Shown in pieces: positions 1-5,904 of a stretch of 7,635 nt of DNA. Position numbers and translations under genes: made by a program. The DNA is taken from contig CAYGZA010000318.1 in NCBI GenBank assembly GCA_964354135.1, positions 1 through 7,635 on the forward strand, written 5' to 3'. Source of the DNA: CAYGZA01 sp964354135 (GTDB lineage Bacteria; Planctomycetota; Planctomycetia; Pirellulales; Thermoguttaceae). The notes beneath the pieces were generated by a model. The model made no database searches. It saw only the letters and a list, made by a program, of their open reading frames with translations, and was not told where the DNA came from. Position 1 is the first letter of the stretch. The number at the start of each line of letters is the position of its first letter.

Positions 1-66
1 AATCTATCGCGGCGGACGTGGGTAAAACTAAGGCGAGACGCCGGTCCTACTGGGCGAGACGCCTGC
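1..66 (-). terminator. Possible weak terminator downstream of the PAS-GAF-receiver gene
   Basis: Just past the stop codon, GGCGAGACGCC occurs twice, at 32-42 and 53-63, with a period of 21. Each copy can form a 4-bp GGCG/CGCC stem with a 3-base loop. On the minus strand the second hairpin met by the polymerase is followed by TTAGTTTTA, a T-rich stretch. The stems are short, so this is only a tentative terminator. No other gene is visible between 1 and 66. Confidence 0.3.
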
Positions 67-1800
67 TCACTGCCCGCTGCCGCACGCCTGGGGTGCGGCG
101 CGGGGCGCGGTGACCACCTGCTCCACGGTGTTGAGCAGCTCATCGAGCCGGAACGGCTTGTAGAGGACGGCCTGGAGCCCGGCCTGGCGGGCCTTGACGA
201 TCGAGTGGCCGGGGTCGTACCCGTAGCCGGTCATCAGGACCAGCGGCAGCGGCTCGACGTCGATGATCTCCTGGAGCCGCTGCATGAACTCGTAGCCGGT
301 CATGTCGGGCAGGCGGATGTCGGCGATGATGGCGTCGTAGCCGCCGTGGCTTGCCATGTTGCGGACCATGAAGATCGCCTGGGAGCCGTCGGGAGCGGTT
401 TCGACGCTGCAGCCGAATCGCTCCAACAGGCCGTGGGCGGCGCCGCGGACGTTGCTGTCTTCGTCGACCAGGAGGATCTGGCGGCCGCGGAGAGCCCCCG
501 TTTCCCGCTGCGGCGGCTGAGGCTGGGCTTGGGCCGGGGCCATTCTCTGCCCGACCATCTGGATCACCTGCTTGACGTCCCGGGCGTTGCGGAGGATGCG
601 ATGGAGCCGCTCGGCGACCTCCGAGTCGTGTTCCGTGCAGTGCTCCATCACGTTCACCGCGTCGTTGAGGATCTCGTCGATGGGCAGGGCCACGGCGCTG
701 TGGATCGCCTCGACGCTGGCCGCCGCCGCGCTGGCCTTCTCCGCCACCAGGAGCTCCAGCGTGTTCAAGGCGGCCGCCACGTCGCGGGTGAAGATCTCCA
801 GGAACTGCAGGTCGTTCTCGTTGAACGCCCGGGGCTCGGGGCTCTCGACGTTGAAGGTCCCGATCACCTCATCATGAAGCACCAAGGGGACGGTCAAGGA
901 GCTGCGGGCCCCTTTAGAGCCGGGCAGGTACAGCGGGTCCTCGGCCGTGTCCTCGCAGAGGTAACTCTTGCCCGTGGCGGCCACGAAGCCGGTCACCCCG
1001 TTGTGCTGCGGCTGGGCGTAAAGCGCCCGGACCGCCGCCTCCGGCTCCATGCCTTCGGACAACAACGGCTCCAGCCGGCCGGTCTTCTGATCCAGAAGGC
1101 GGATCTCGACGACGTCGTACCGCAGGAGGTCCTTGGTGTAGTGGAGGATATTGGATTTCAGGAGCTCGATCCGCTGTTCCACCGACATCCGCAGGAGCTC
1201 GTCCGGCGTGAGGTCGCCCAGCTCCATGCCTGCCTGGTGAATGGCCGCCATCTTCTGCTGCTGCTCGACCGCCGCGCTCACGTCCCGGAGGGTGACGATC
1301 AGGTGCTGGGGAGGCTCGCCGGCCCGGCAGACGGGAGCCACGTGGAGGTGGTAATAGCGGCTCTCGCCCACCCGCAGCGTGGTGCAGCTCGGCGTGCCCG
1401 TGGACTGGGCCGTGTGGAAAGGACAGAAGTCGGGCCCGAGGATGTCGGGGCTCCCCATCACGTTGTAGAAATTGGCCCCGACGGCGCTTTCCAGCCCGAT
1501 CCACGCCAGAAAACGGCCGTTGGACCAGAGGACGGTGTTGTTGACATCCAACAGGACCACGCCGTCCGGCATACCGTCCAGGATCTGCTCGTTCTGCAAG
1601 ACCTTGGCGACGGAGAACGCCTCCTGGAACTGGTGGGACCCGACGTAAACGCCGTCGAACGTCTCCCGGCCGAGAAGGTCCATCGCCTCCACGGCGTCGA
1701 GGGCAACCGCCGCGTCACAGACCTCGGCAGCCGCGGCCGCAAACCAATCGATACCCTGGCGGGAGTCACCGATCACCAGAATTCTCGGTTTCCCTGACAA
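67..1800 (-). CDS. PAS-GAF sensor protein with C-terminal receiver domain (kinase-less hybrid response regulator)
   Basis: Probable cytoplasmic signalling protein of 577 residues, numbered from the TTG at 1800. Domains in order: a short receiver-like fold (about 5-69, opening KPRILVIGDS) that lacks a phospho-acceptor Asp; PAS (about 72-177) with two cysteines, C126 and C139; GAF (about 197-350); a helical pair resembling a HisKA dimerisation domain (about 354-419); a Pro/Gln-rich linker; and a C-terminal receiver (about 438-564). The receiver is complete: acidic pocket D446/E447, phospho-acceptor D494 (ADIRLPDMTG), T524 and K548 (LYKPF). No HATPase domain is present, so phosphate must come from another kinase or a small donor. 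The reading frame can also start at a TTG at 1854, but that lies only about 8 bases from the predicted transcription start and has no ribosome site. The TTG at 1800 has GGAGGAG upstream (1811-1817, spacing 10) and opens just before the first beta strand. No signal peptide or membrane segment is seen. Ligand and output are unknown. Confidence 0.85.
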   Translation of the reverse strand: MSGKPRILVIGDSRQGIDWFAAAAAEVCDAAVALDAVEAMDLLGRETFDGVYVGSHQFQEAFSVAKVLQNEQILDGMPDGVVLLDVNNTVLWSNGRFLAWIGLESAVGANFYNVMGSPDILGPDFCPFHTAQSTGTPSCTTLRVGESRYYHLHVAPVCRAGEPPQHLIVTLRDVSAAVEQQQKMAAIHQAGMELGDLTPDELLRMSVEQRIELLKSNILHYTKDLLRYDVVEIRLLDQKTGRLEPLLSEGMEPEAAVRALYAQPQHNGVTGFVAATGKSYLCEDTAEDPLYLPGSKGARSSLTVPLVLHDEVIGTFNVESPEPRAFNENDLQFLEIFTRDVAAALNTLELLVAEKASAAAASVEAIHSAVALPIDEILNDAVNVMEHCTEHDSEVAERLHRILRNARDVKQVIQMVGQRMAPAQAQPQPPQRETGALRGRQILLVDEDSNVRGAAHGLLERFGCSVETAPDGSQAIFMVRNMASHGGYDAIIADIRLPDMTGYEFMQRLQEIIDVEPLPLVLMTGYGYDPGHSIVKARQAGLQAVLYKPFRLDELLNTVEQVVTAPRAAPQACGSGQ

Positions 1801-1810
1801 GGCTGCTAAA

Positions 1811-1817
1811 CTCCTCC
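1811..1817 (-). promoter_or_regulatory. Shine-Dalgarno site that decides the start at 1800
   Basis: Read on the minus strand this is GGAGGAG, 10 bases before the TTG at 1798-1800. The spacing is slightly long. It lies inside the reading frame that would begin at TTG 1854, so it argues for the shorter protein. Confidence 0.55.
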
Positions 1818-1868
1818 AGGTGCGTCGAGCCGGTCCCCTCCGATCAGCCGTCAATCACCGCCTGCGCG

Positions 1869-1897
1869 ATTATAGGGCGATTTCTCAGGAGGGACAA
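1869..1897 (-). promoter_or_regulatory. Sigma-70-type promoter for the PAS-GAF-receiver gene
   Basis: Read on the minus strand, a -35 box TTGTCC (1892-1897) is followed after exactly 17 bases by a perfect -10 box TATAAT (1869-1874). The predicted transcription start is near 1862, giving a leader of about 60 bases before the TTG at 1800. No operator-like palindrome overlaps it. Confidence 0.6.
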
Positions 1898-2473
1898 CCT
1901 CTTCGCCACAGTTTTTCCCACCTGTTCCATCGGCCCGAGCAGGCCCTGACGTTTATCGCCTGGGGAAGAAGTCCGGATTATCGGGGAACAGGGCTGCGTT
2001 TCCAGCGGAAGTGCCCGATTTCTCGGGAAAAGGCGAGGGTGCGCCCCCGCGGCCGGTGCCGCCGCCTACACCCATCGAATGCACACTCGCCATGACGTTG
2101 CCTGCCGGGCAATAACCCACAGTTGTCACAGCAATGTTCTTACTGTGGCAGAGCCGGGCCGAGAAACCTGGCATGACCCCTTCCAACGGACCGACCAACG
2201 GCCGTTTCCCCCGTCAAGCCGCCCTCCGGGCTCCAGTCGGCCCTAAACCGCCGTCGATCAAGAAGATGGGGAGCCCGAATGACCTTGACATTGCGTGGTT
2301 CCGGCAGGGCGAGGCTCCCGCCGAGCCGCAATCGAGATCGTCAAGCTTGCGCTGCTTGCCCCGGCTCGGCAGGAGCCTCGCCCTCCCGTGCCCGCCCTCC
2401 CTCGCCCGCTCTCCTGTGATCGTGAAACCCTGTTTCGACATAGCCGTTCCCCAAGGCGAATAAGGGCTTAACC
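1898..2473. other. Long intergenic spacer without a convincing gene
   Basis: I see no real gene in this stretch. The plus-strand frames 1820-2095 and 2134-2463 and the minus-strand frames 1953-2198 and 2214-2498 translate to Pro/Arg/Gly-rich sequence with no domain. The spacer holds a 7-bp inverted repeat (CCACAGT 2117-2123, ACTGTGG 2142-2148), an 8-bp inverted repeat (CGGGCTCC 2227-2234, GGAGCCCG 2270-2277) and the much longer inverted repeat at 2307-2383. It separates the divergent genes starting at 1800 and 2474, so it must also carry the promoter of the latter. I could not identify that promoter with confidence. Confidence 0.5.
2307..2383. repeat. Long inverted repeat, 21-base arms, planctomycete interspersed-repeat type
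   Basis: The left arm (2307-2327, starting GGGCGAGGCTCCC) and right arm (2363-2383, ending GGAGCCTCGCCC) are reverse complements at 20 of 21 positions, separated by 35 bases. The one mismatch would be a G-U wobble in a minus-strand transcript, so the RNA stem would be continuous on that strand. A second short stem (GCAA 2328-2331 with TTGC 2356-2359) could extend it. There is no T-run on either side, so it is not a standard terminator. Its spurious translations (QGEAPAEP, GSAGASP) match peptides I recall from over-called small ORFs in planctomycete genomes, which suggests a dispersed family, possibly a REP-like or non-autonomous element. Confidence 0.7.
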
Positions 2474-2731
2474 ATGTGGCGATCGTTGTTCCTGGCAATC
2501 GGGGTCTATGTGTTCCTCCTCGGGGCTCAGTGCCTGGGCGTGGACCGGTTCATCCTCAAGTCGCGGTTGCCGGCCGCGCCGCAAGCCGCTCCGGCCAACG
2601 GCGGGGAAGCCAAAGTCGCGCCCAATCGCGAGCTCGTGCCCCGCGAATGGGCCCCTTGGATCTTGATGAGCACCGGTATCGTGGTGTGTGGCTATTCCTT
2701 CACCATTCCCCGGCGAATGAAGACCAAGTGA
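2474..2731 (+). CDS. Small two-helix membrane protein, conserved-hypothetical type
   Basis: An 85-residue protein of unknown function. It has a hydrophobic segment at residues 4-22 (SLFLAIGVYVFLLGAQCLG), a polar Ala/Pro-rich loop at about 30-58, a second hydrophobic segment at about 60-77 following EWAPW, and a basic tail ending RRMKTK. This predicts a helical hairpin in the inner membrane; the basic tail suggests that both ends face the cytoplasm. The EWAPW...YSFTIPRR pattern recalls a small membrane protein family I associate with Pirellulales, an assignment made from memory. The ATG at 2474 has a modest ribosome site, AAGGG (2462-2466), spaced by 7 bases. The gene stands alone and converges on the coiled-coil gene. 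A frame shifted by two bases (2476-2736) lacks the membrane pattern and is a shadow. Confidence 0.7.
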   Translation: MWRSLFLAIGVYVFLLGAQCLGVDRFILKSRLPAAPQAAPANGGEAKVAPNRELVPREWAPWILMSTGIVVCGYSFTIPRRMKTK

Positions 2732-2736
2732 CCTGA

Positions 2737-2800
2737 GGGCAGAGGGCAGGGGTTAAGGTAGAGGGGCCAGGGGCCAGGGGTTAGAGAGCAGGGTTCAGGG
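2737..2800 (+). repeat. G-tract array with G-quadruplex potential
   Basis: Eight runs of three or four G lie in 64 bases just after the small membrane protein gene. The intervening loops are 4, 2, 10, 3, 3, 10 and 4 bases, and GGGGCCA occurs twice in succession (2763-2776). Two loops of 10 mean that no four consecutive runs meet the strict 1-7 base loop rule, but a relaxed quadruplex is possible in the plus-strand DNA or RNA. Its position between convergent genes suggests a transcription-pausing role, which is inference. Confidence 0.55.
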
Positions 2801-2816
2801 CCGCGCCCGTCCCTCA

Positions 2817-2851
2817 TTCATCCTTCATCCTTCATCCTTCATCCTTCATCC
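2817..2851. repeat. Tandem heptamer repeat, five copies of TTCATCC
   Basis: Five perfect head-to-tail copies of TTCATCC (GGATGAA on the other strand) end six bases before the stop codon complement of the minus-strand coiled-coil gene, so they are in its 3' untranslated region. The period of 7 is not a multiple of 3 and the array is outside the coding frame, so copy number can change without affecting a protein. Confidence 0.9.
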
Positions 2852-2857
2852 TTCCCG

Positions 2858-4492
2858 CTACTTCCCTTCCCGCAAGCGATCGAAGTACTCCTGGACGTTC
2901 TGGCGGTGCTTGCGGGGCATTCGCAGGTCGGTGAGCGGGTCGGCCGCCTGAGTTCGGGCCTTGCGCTCCATCTCGATGAGGGTCTGCTGGACGTCGCCCT
3001 TGATGTTCGGGCCCTCCACTTCGCCCACGATGGTGCCCGCCCCGGGCCGCGTCTTGACCGAGGCCCGGGTGTCGTAGGATTCCGTTTCGGTTTTCTCCTC
3101 GGGCCGCGGACCGGCGCCGCGGCCTTTGCCGAGCCCCATGCCGGGCTTGCCCTCGCCGTCCTCGTCTCCTCCGCCGCAGGCCGCGCATCCCGCCCCGTTG
3201 CACTGCTTGCAGAGCATCTGCCGCCGGGCCTGGTCCAGCTCGTCCTTCGCATCCTGGAGGAGACTGAACTCCTCAAGCTGCTGCCGGAGGTCCTGGAGCT
3301 CCGACTGCACCTGGCTCAGCGTCTCGGCGGCCCCCTGCAGCTTCCCCTCCTTGATGCACTGGGAACACTGCCCGAGCTTCTGGGAGAGGTCCTGAAGCTT
3401 GTTCATTTGCGGGAGCTGCTGCTGGAGCTTCATGAGCTGCTCCTCGAGCTTGTCGGCCTGCTCCGTTTGGCCCGACTGGCGGATCTGCTCGATCTGCTTC
3501 TTCAGGTCTTCCTGGGCCTTGCGATGGGCCTCGATCATCTTGTCGAGGTTCTTCTGCATCTGGTCCAACTGCTTCGCCAGATCCTGCTTCTGCTGATCGG
3601 TGAGGCGGTTATTGGCCAGGTCCGCCTTGATCTTCTCCAACTCCTTCAGCGCCTCCTTGACGTCCCCGCGGGCGACGGCCCGCAAGAAGTTATCCGCGGG
3701 CCCCTTCTCCGCGTTCTTCAACTGCTCCAATTGTCTCTGGATGGCCTCAGCGCCGCCCAACTCCCGGGTCCGTTTCTCCAGTTGCCGGGCCAGGTCGTTG
3801 AGCTTGACGACGGCCTCCTTGCGGTCCTCGCCCATCTTCGTCTCGTGCTTGGCCAGCTCCTCCTGGAGCTTCAAGAAGAGTTTCTGGGCGTCCTTGAGCC
3901 CTTGTTTCTTGGCCTCCTCCCGCTTCTCGGCCAGTTTGAGCTGGAAGCTCTGGCTGGACTTGGTGATCTGGCTCTTGATCGCGGCGGGGTCGCTCTTGCC
4001 CTGGGCCGGGTTCTCCCCGGCCGGGCTGACCAGCAATGCGACCAGGAGCGCCAGGATGCCCGGCCCTAACGGCAGGAGGAGTTGCCGGCCGGGAGCAATC
4101 GCAAACTGATCCCGCACGTCGATCCGTTCCGCCCGGCGGACCGCATCGCGCAGGAGGGCCTGGCCCGCGTCGGTCTCGCGCTCCTCGGGGGACATCACCA
4201 GGGTGCTGGAAATCCGCTCTTTGAGGCCGAAGCGGCGGTCGATCTCGATGGCGGCATCCATCGGCCCGCGACTCGCCGCGAAGGCCCAGACCACCGCGGC
4301 CACAAGGCCTGTGCCCAGAGCCCCTGTCCCCCAAACCCAGTCCTCGATCCCCAGGGGCCAGATTCGCCCCCCCACAATCCCCGCCAAAGCCATCAGCAGG
4401 GCCCCGAACCAGCACCACCCCAGGACCCCGACGAATCGCTGTAACCCCAGGAACCACTGGGCTTTACGCACTTGGCGTTTGAGATCGTCCAT
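2858..4492 (-). CDS. Membrane-anchored coiled-coil protein with DnaJ-like cysteine cluster
   Basis: A 544-residue protein whose function I do not recognise. Hydrophobic segments at about 21-42, 53-73 and 138-156 predict three membrane spans near the N-terminus. Residues about 180-425 are a long, charged, Gln/Lys/Glu/Leu-rich coiled coil of the sort often misnamed Smc-like. A cysteine cluster follows: CKQCNGAGCAACGGG (C428, C431, C436, C439), essentially two adjoining DnaJ CxxCxGxG units and able to hold one zinc. Another CxxC (C376, C379) lies inside the coil. A Gly/acidic linker then leads to a basic C-terminus. The layout (N-terminal spans followed by a Gln-rich helical region) recalls the DUF4175-like proteins found near MoxR/DUF58 genes, but no such neighbours are visible here. 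The ATG at 4492 has GAGGA (4501-4505) eight bases upstream. The gene diverges from the ATPase-TOPRIM operon. With three spans the coil would be outside the cytoplasm if the N-terminus is inside; topology is not settled. Confidence 0.82.
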   Translation of the reverse strand: MDDLKRQVRKAQWFLGLQRFVGVLGWCWFGALLMALAGIVGGRIWPLGIEDWVWGTGALGTGLVAAVVWAFAASRGPMDAAIEIDRRFGLKERISSTLVMSPEERETDAGQALLRDAVRRAERIDVRDQFAIAPGRQLLLPLGPGILALLVALLVSPAGENPAQGKSDPAAIKSQITKSSQSFQLKLAEKREEAKKQGLKDAQKLFLKLQEELAKHETKMGEDRKEAVVKLNDLARQLEKRTRELGGAEAIQRQLEQLKNAEKGPADNFLRAVARGDVKEALKELEKIKADLANNRLTDQQKQDLAKQLDQMQKNLDKMIEAHRKAQEDLKKQIEQIRQSGQTEQADKLEEQLMKLQQQLPQMNKLQDLSQKLGQCSQCIKEGKLQGAAETLSQVQSELQDLRQQLEEFSLLQDAKDELDQARRQMLCKQCNGAGCAACGGGDEDGEGKPGMGLGKGRGAGPRPEEKTETESYDTRASVKTRPGAGTIVGEVEGPNIKGDVQQTLIEMERKARTQAADPLTDLRMPRKHRQNVQEYFDRLREGK

Positions 4493-4500
4493 TGGCAGGG

Positions 4501-4557
4501 TCCTCGGCTACCCCCGCAAGAGATTCGTCACGAAGGTAACTTGCCTGCTTCATTATA
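4501..4557 (-). promoter_or_regulatory. Putative -10 box and ribosome site of the coiled-coil gene
   Basis: On the minus strand a perfect TATAAT (4552-4557) lies about 60 bases before the ATG, with GAGGA (4501-4505) correctly placed for translation. At a 17-base spacing the -35 position reads GGAGTA, which is poor, so the promoter may be weak or need an activator. Confidence 0.4.
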
Positions 4558-4610
4558 CCGTCTCCCAGTCAGAATACTCCCCAGGAGAACGGGAGTGAAA
4601 CCGAACCCCT

Positions 4611-4639
4611 TTCCCAGGAAATTCGTCGAGGGATATACT
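4611..4639 (+). promoter_or_regulatory. Putative promoter of the ATPase-TOPRIM operon
   Basis: TTCCCA (4611-4616, four of six matches to TTGACA) is followed after 17 bases by TATACT (4634-4639, five of six matches to TATAAT). The predicted transcription start is near 4646, leaving a leader of about 56 bases with GAGGAAA (4689-4695) before the GTG start. It lies back to back with the minus-strand promoter at 4552, and no clear operator palindrome lies between them. Confidence 0.45.
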
Positions 4640-4701
4640 GAGCGCGGGCATACTTCTTTGGGGTCCTGCTGCAACATCCTCCTTTTTCGAGGAAACCAAC
4701 C

Positions 4702-5904
4702 GTGCTGCCCAGTTTCGAGATTGAACGATTTCGCACGTTCTCGCATCTGATGATCCCCCGGCTCGGGCGCGTGAATCTCATCACCGGGCGGAACAACGTG
4801 GGGAAGACGATGCTTCTCGAAGCCCTGCGATTCTATGGGTCCGGTGGCGATCCGAAAGTTCTCGGTGACTTGCTTGCCGAGTGCGACGAAGTGTACGCAG
4901 GGCAGGAGCCCGTCGAGGGGCGCGGTGAACGGTTCCTGCGTCTAGAGTCGCTATTCCACGGACGTGACCCCGTCTTGGGACCAGATAATGCGATGCGCCT
5001 TGGGATTCTGGGGGACGACCCGCTCGCGCTTCGAGTCGAGTTGGCGGCGTTCCCCCACGTTCCATATGACCGACCGCTCGGATCGGGAGCACACAAGGCT
5101 CTTGCGAGTTCATTGAGCGAGGGAGAGAGTTCATTCAGCGAGGAAGAGAGTTCATTGAGCGAGCCGGACGTCGTTCCCGGAATCAGCGTGTTTCAAGGGG
5201 AGCGCAAGATCCACGCGTTGACTTCGCAACAGATTACGTGGTCTCGCAACTCCCCACGACCCTTCGTCCGCAGATTCGGCGCCAGTCCGGCTTTCGTAAG
5301 CGCCGCCAAGATCGATTTCCAGCACATGGCGTGGCAATGGGATGCCATTGCGCTGAAGGAAGGTGAAGAACGCGTGCGCGAGTGCTTGCGGATCATCGGA
5401 TCCGTAGATCGCATAATCGCTGTCGGTAATCCACGAATGCCTGGGCGACGCATGTTCAAGGTTCGCGTTGAGCAAGACGTGGAGCCGGTGCCCTTGAAGA
5501 GCCTGGGGGACGGAATGATCCGCGTCTTGCGGATCGCCCTTGCTTTGGAGACCGCGGCGGGCGAAGGAATGATGCAACGCGAGCTCCCGTTGTTCGACGA
5601 ACTCAAGGAGCCAATGTCGGGAAGGATGCTTCTCATCGACGAGGTCGAGAACGGCATTCACCACGCCGTGCTCCCGGACCTCTGGCGTTTCCTCATCAAA
5701 GTCGCCAAGCTGCGAGACCTGCAGGTCTTCGCTGCCACGCATTCCTGGGATTGCGTTGAGGCGTTCCAATACGCGGCCAGCAAGGAGGAAGACTCCAATG
5801 CCGTCTTGATCCGCCTCGAGAAGAAAGGGGACGCGAACCGCGCCGTTATCTTCGCCGACGACCAACTGCCAATCGTGACTCGGCACGGAATTGAGGTACG
5901 GTGA
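4702..5904 (+). CDS. OLD/ABC-type AAA ATPase, AriA-like component of a two-gene TOPRIM system
   Basis: A 400-residue cytoplasmic P-loop ATPase of the AAA_15/AAA_21 (OLD-like, ABC/SMC-related) class. Visible motifs: Walker A GRNNVGKT (29-36), an ABC signature-like segment SLGDGM (267-272), Walker B MLLIDEVENG (309-318) with D313 and catalytic E314, and a switch histidine in THS (346-348). The FEIERFRTF opening is the usual first strand of this class. There is no C-terminal TOPRIM domain, unlike single-chain OLD proteins; that activity appears to be supplied by the next gene. The start is GTG at 4702 with GAGGAAA (4689-4695) six bases upstream. The stop overlaps the next start (TGATG), indicating translational coupling. 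Residues 136-156 come from a 21-bp tandem repeat. Hand-counted GC in three 60-base blocks is 35-36, lower than in flanking genes. The ATPase class is clear. A role in phage defence, by analogy with PARIS AriA, is inference. Confidence 0.88.
   Translation: MLPSFEIERFRTFSHLMIPRLGRVNLITGRNNVGKTMLLEALRFYGSGGDPKVLGDLLAECDEVYAGQEPVEGRGERFLRLESLFHGRDPVLGPDNAMRLGILGDDPLALRVELAAFPHVPYDRPLGSGAHKALASSLSEGESSFSEEESSLSEPDVVPGISVFQGERKIHALTSQQITWSRNSPRPFVRRFGASPAFVSAAKIDFQHMAWQWDAIALKEGEERVRECLRIIGSVDRIIAVGNPRMPGRRMFKVRVEQDVEPVPLKSLGDGMIRVLRIALALETAAGEGMMQRELPLFDELKEPMSGRMLLIDEVENGIHHAVLPDLWRFLIKVAKLRDLQVFAATHSWDCVEAFQYAASKEEDSNAVLIRLEKKGDANRAVIFADDQLPIVTRHGIEVR
5107..5163 (+). repeat. In-frame 21-bp tandem repeat inside the ATPase gene
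   Basis: Two full copies (5107-5127 and 5128-5148) plus a partial third from 5149 share the core AGTTCATT(G/C)AGCGAG. The encoded heptads are SSLSEGE, SSFSEEE and SSLSEPD (residues 136-156), an acidic, Ser-rich and probably disordered linker. The unit is a multiple of three, so slippage would change linker length without breaking the frame. Confidence 0.9.

Noticed and set aside
205..1797. Long plus-strand open frame of 530 codons
   Set aside because: It is antisense to the PAS-GAF-receiver gene, whose domains are clear. Its translation is His/Val/Asp/Gly-rich with no domain, as expected from a GC-rich antisense frame.
1820..2095. Plus-strand 91-codon frame over the sensor gene's promoter
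   Set aside because: The translation is Arg/Pro/His-rich without pattern, and it overlaps the sensor gene's 5' leader and promoter.
2117..2148. CCACAGT/ACTGTGG inverted repeat as a terminator
   Set aside because: The stem is 7 bp with an 18-base loop and no T-run on either strand, and no gene ends nearby.
2285..2290. Perfect TTGACA as a -35 box for the small membrane protein gene
   Set aside because: At 16-18 base spacing the -10 position falls in GC-rich repeat sequence with no TATAAT-like match, and the gene starts about 180 bases further on.
2134..2463. Plus-strand 109-codon frame in the spacer
   Set aside because: It runs through the inverted repeat and yields the QGEAPAEP type of spurious peptide. 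It has no domain and no convincing ribosome site.
2906..4069. Plus-strand open frame of 387 codons, extremely Leu-rich
   Set aside because: The leucines are the antisense reading of Lys/Gln/Glu codons in the coiled-coil gene. The minus-strand frame has a start, a ribosome site and coherent structure.
5107..5163. CRISPR-like array
   Set aside because: The units are directly adjacent with no spacers, lie in frame inside an ATPase gene and number fewer than three.
5901..5903. GTG as the start of the TOPRIM gene
   Set aside because: It is only three bases from the GAGGT ribosome site, whereas the ATG at 5904 is six bases away and gives the standard TGATG coupling.
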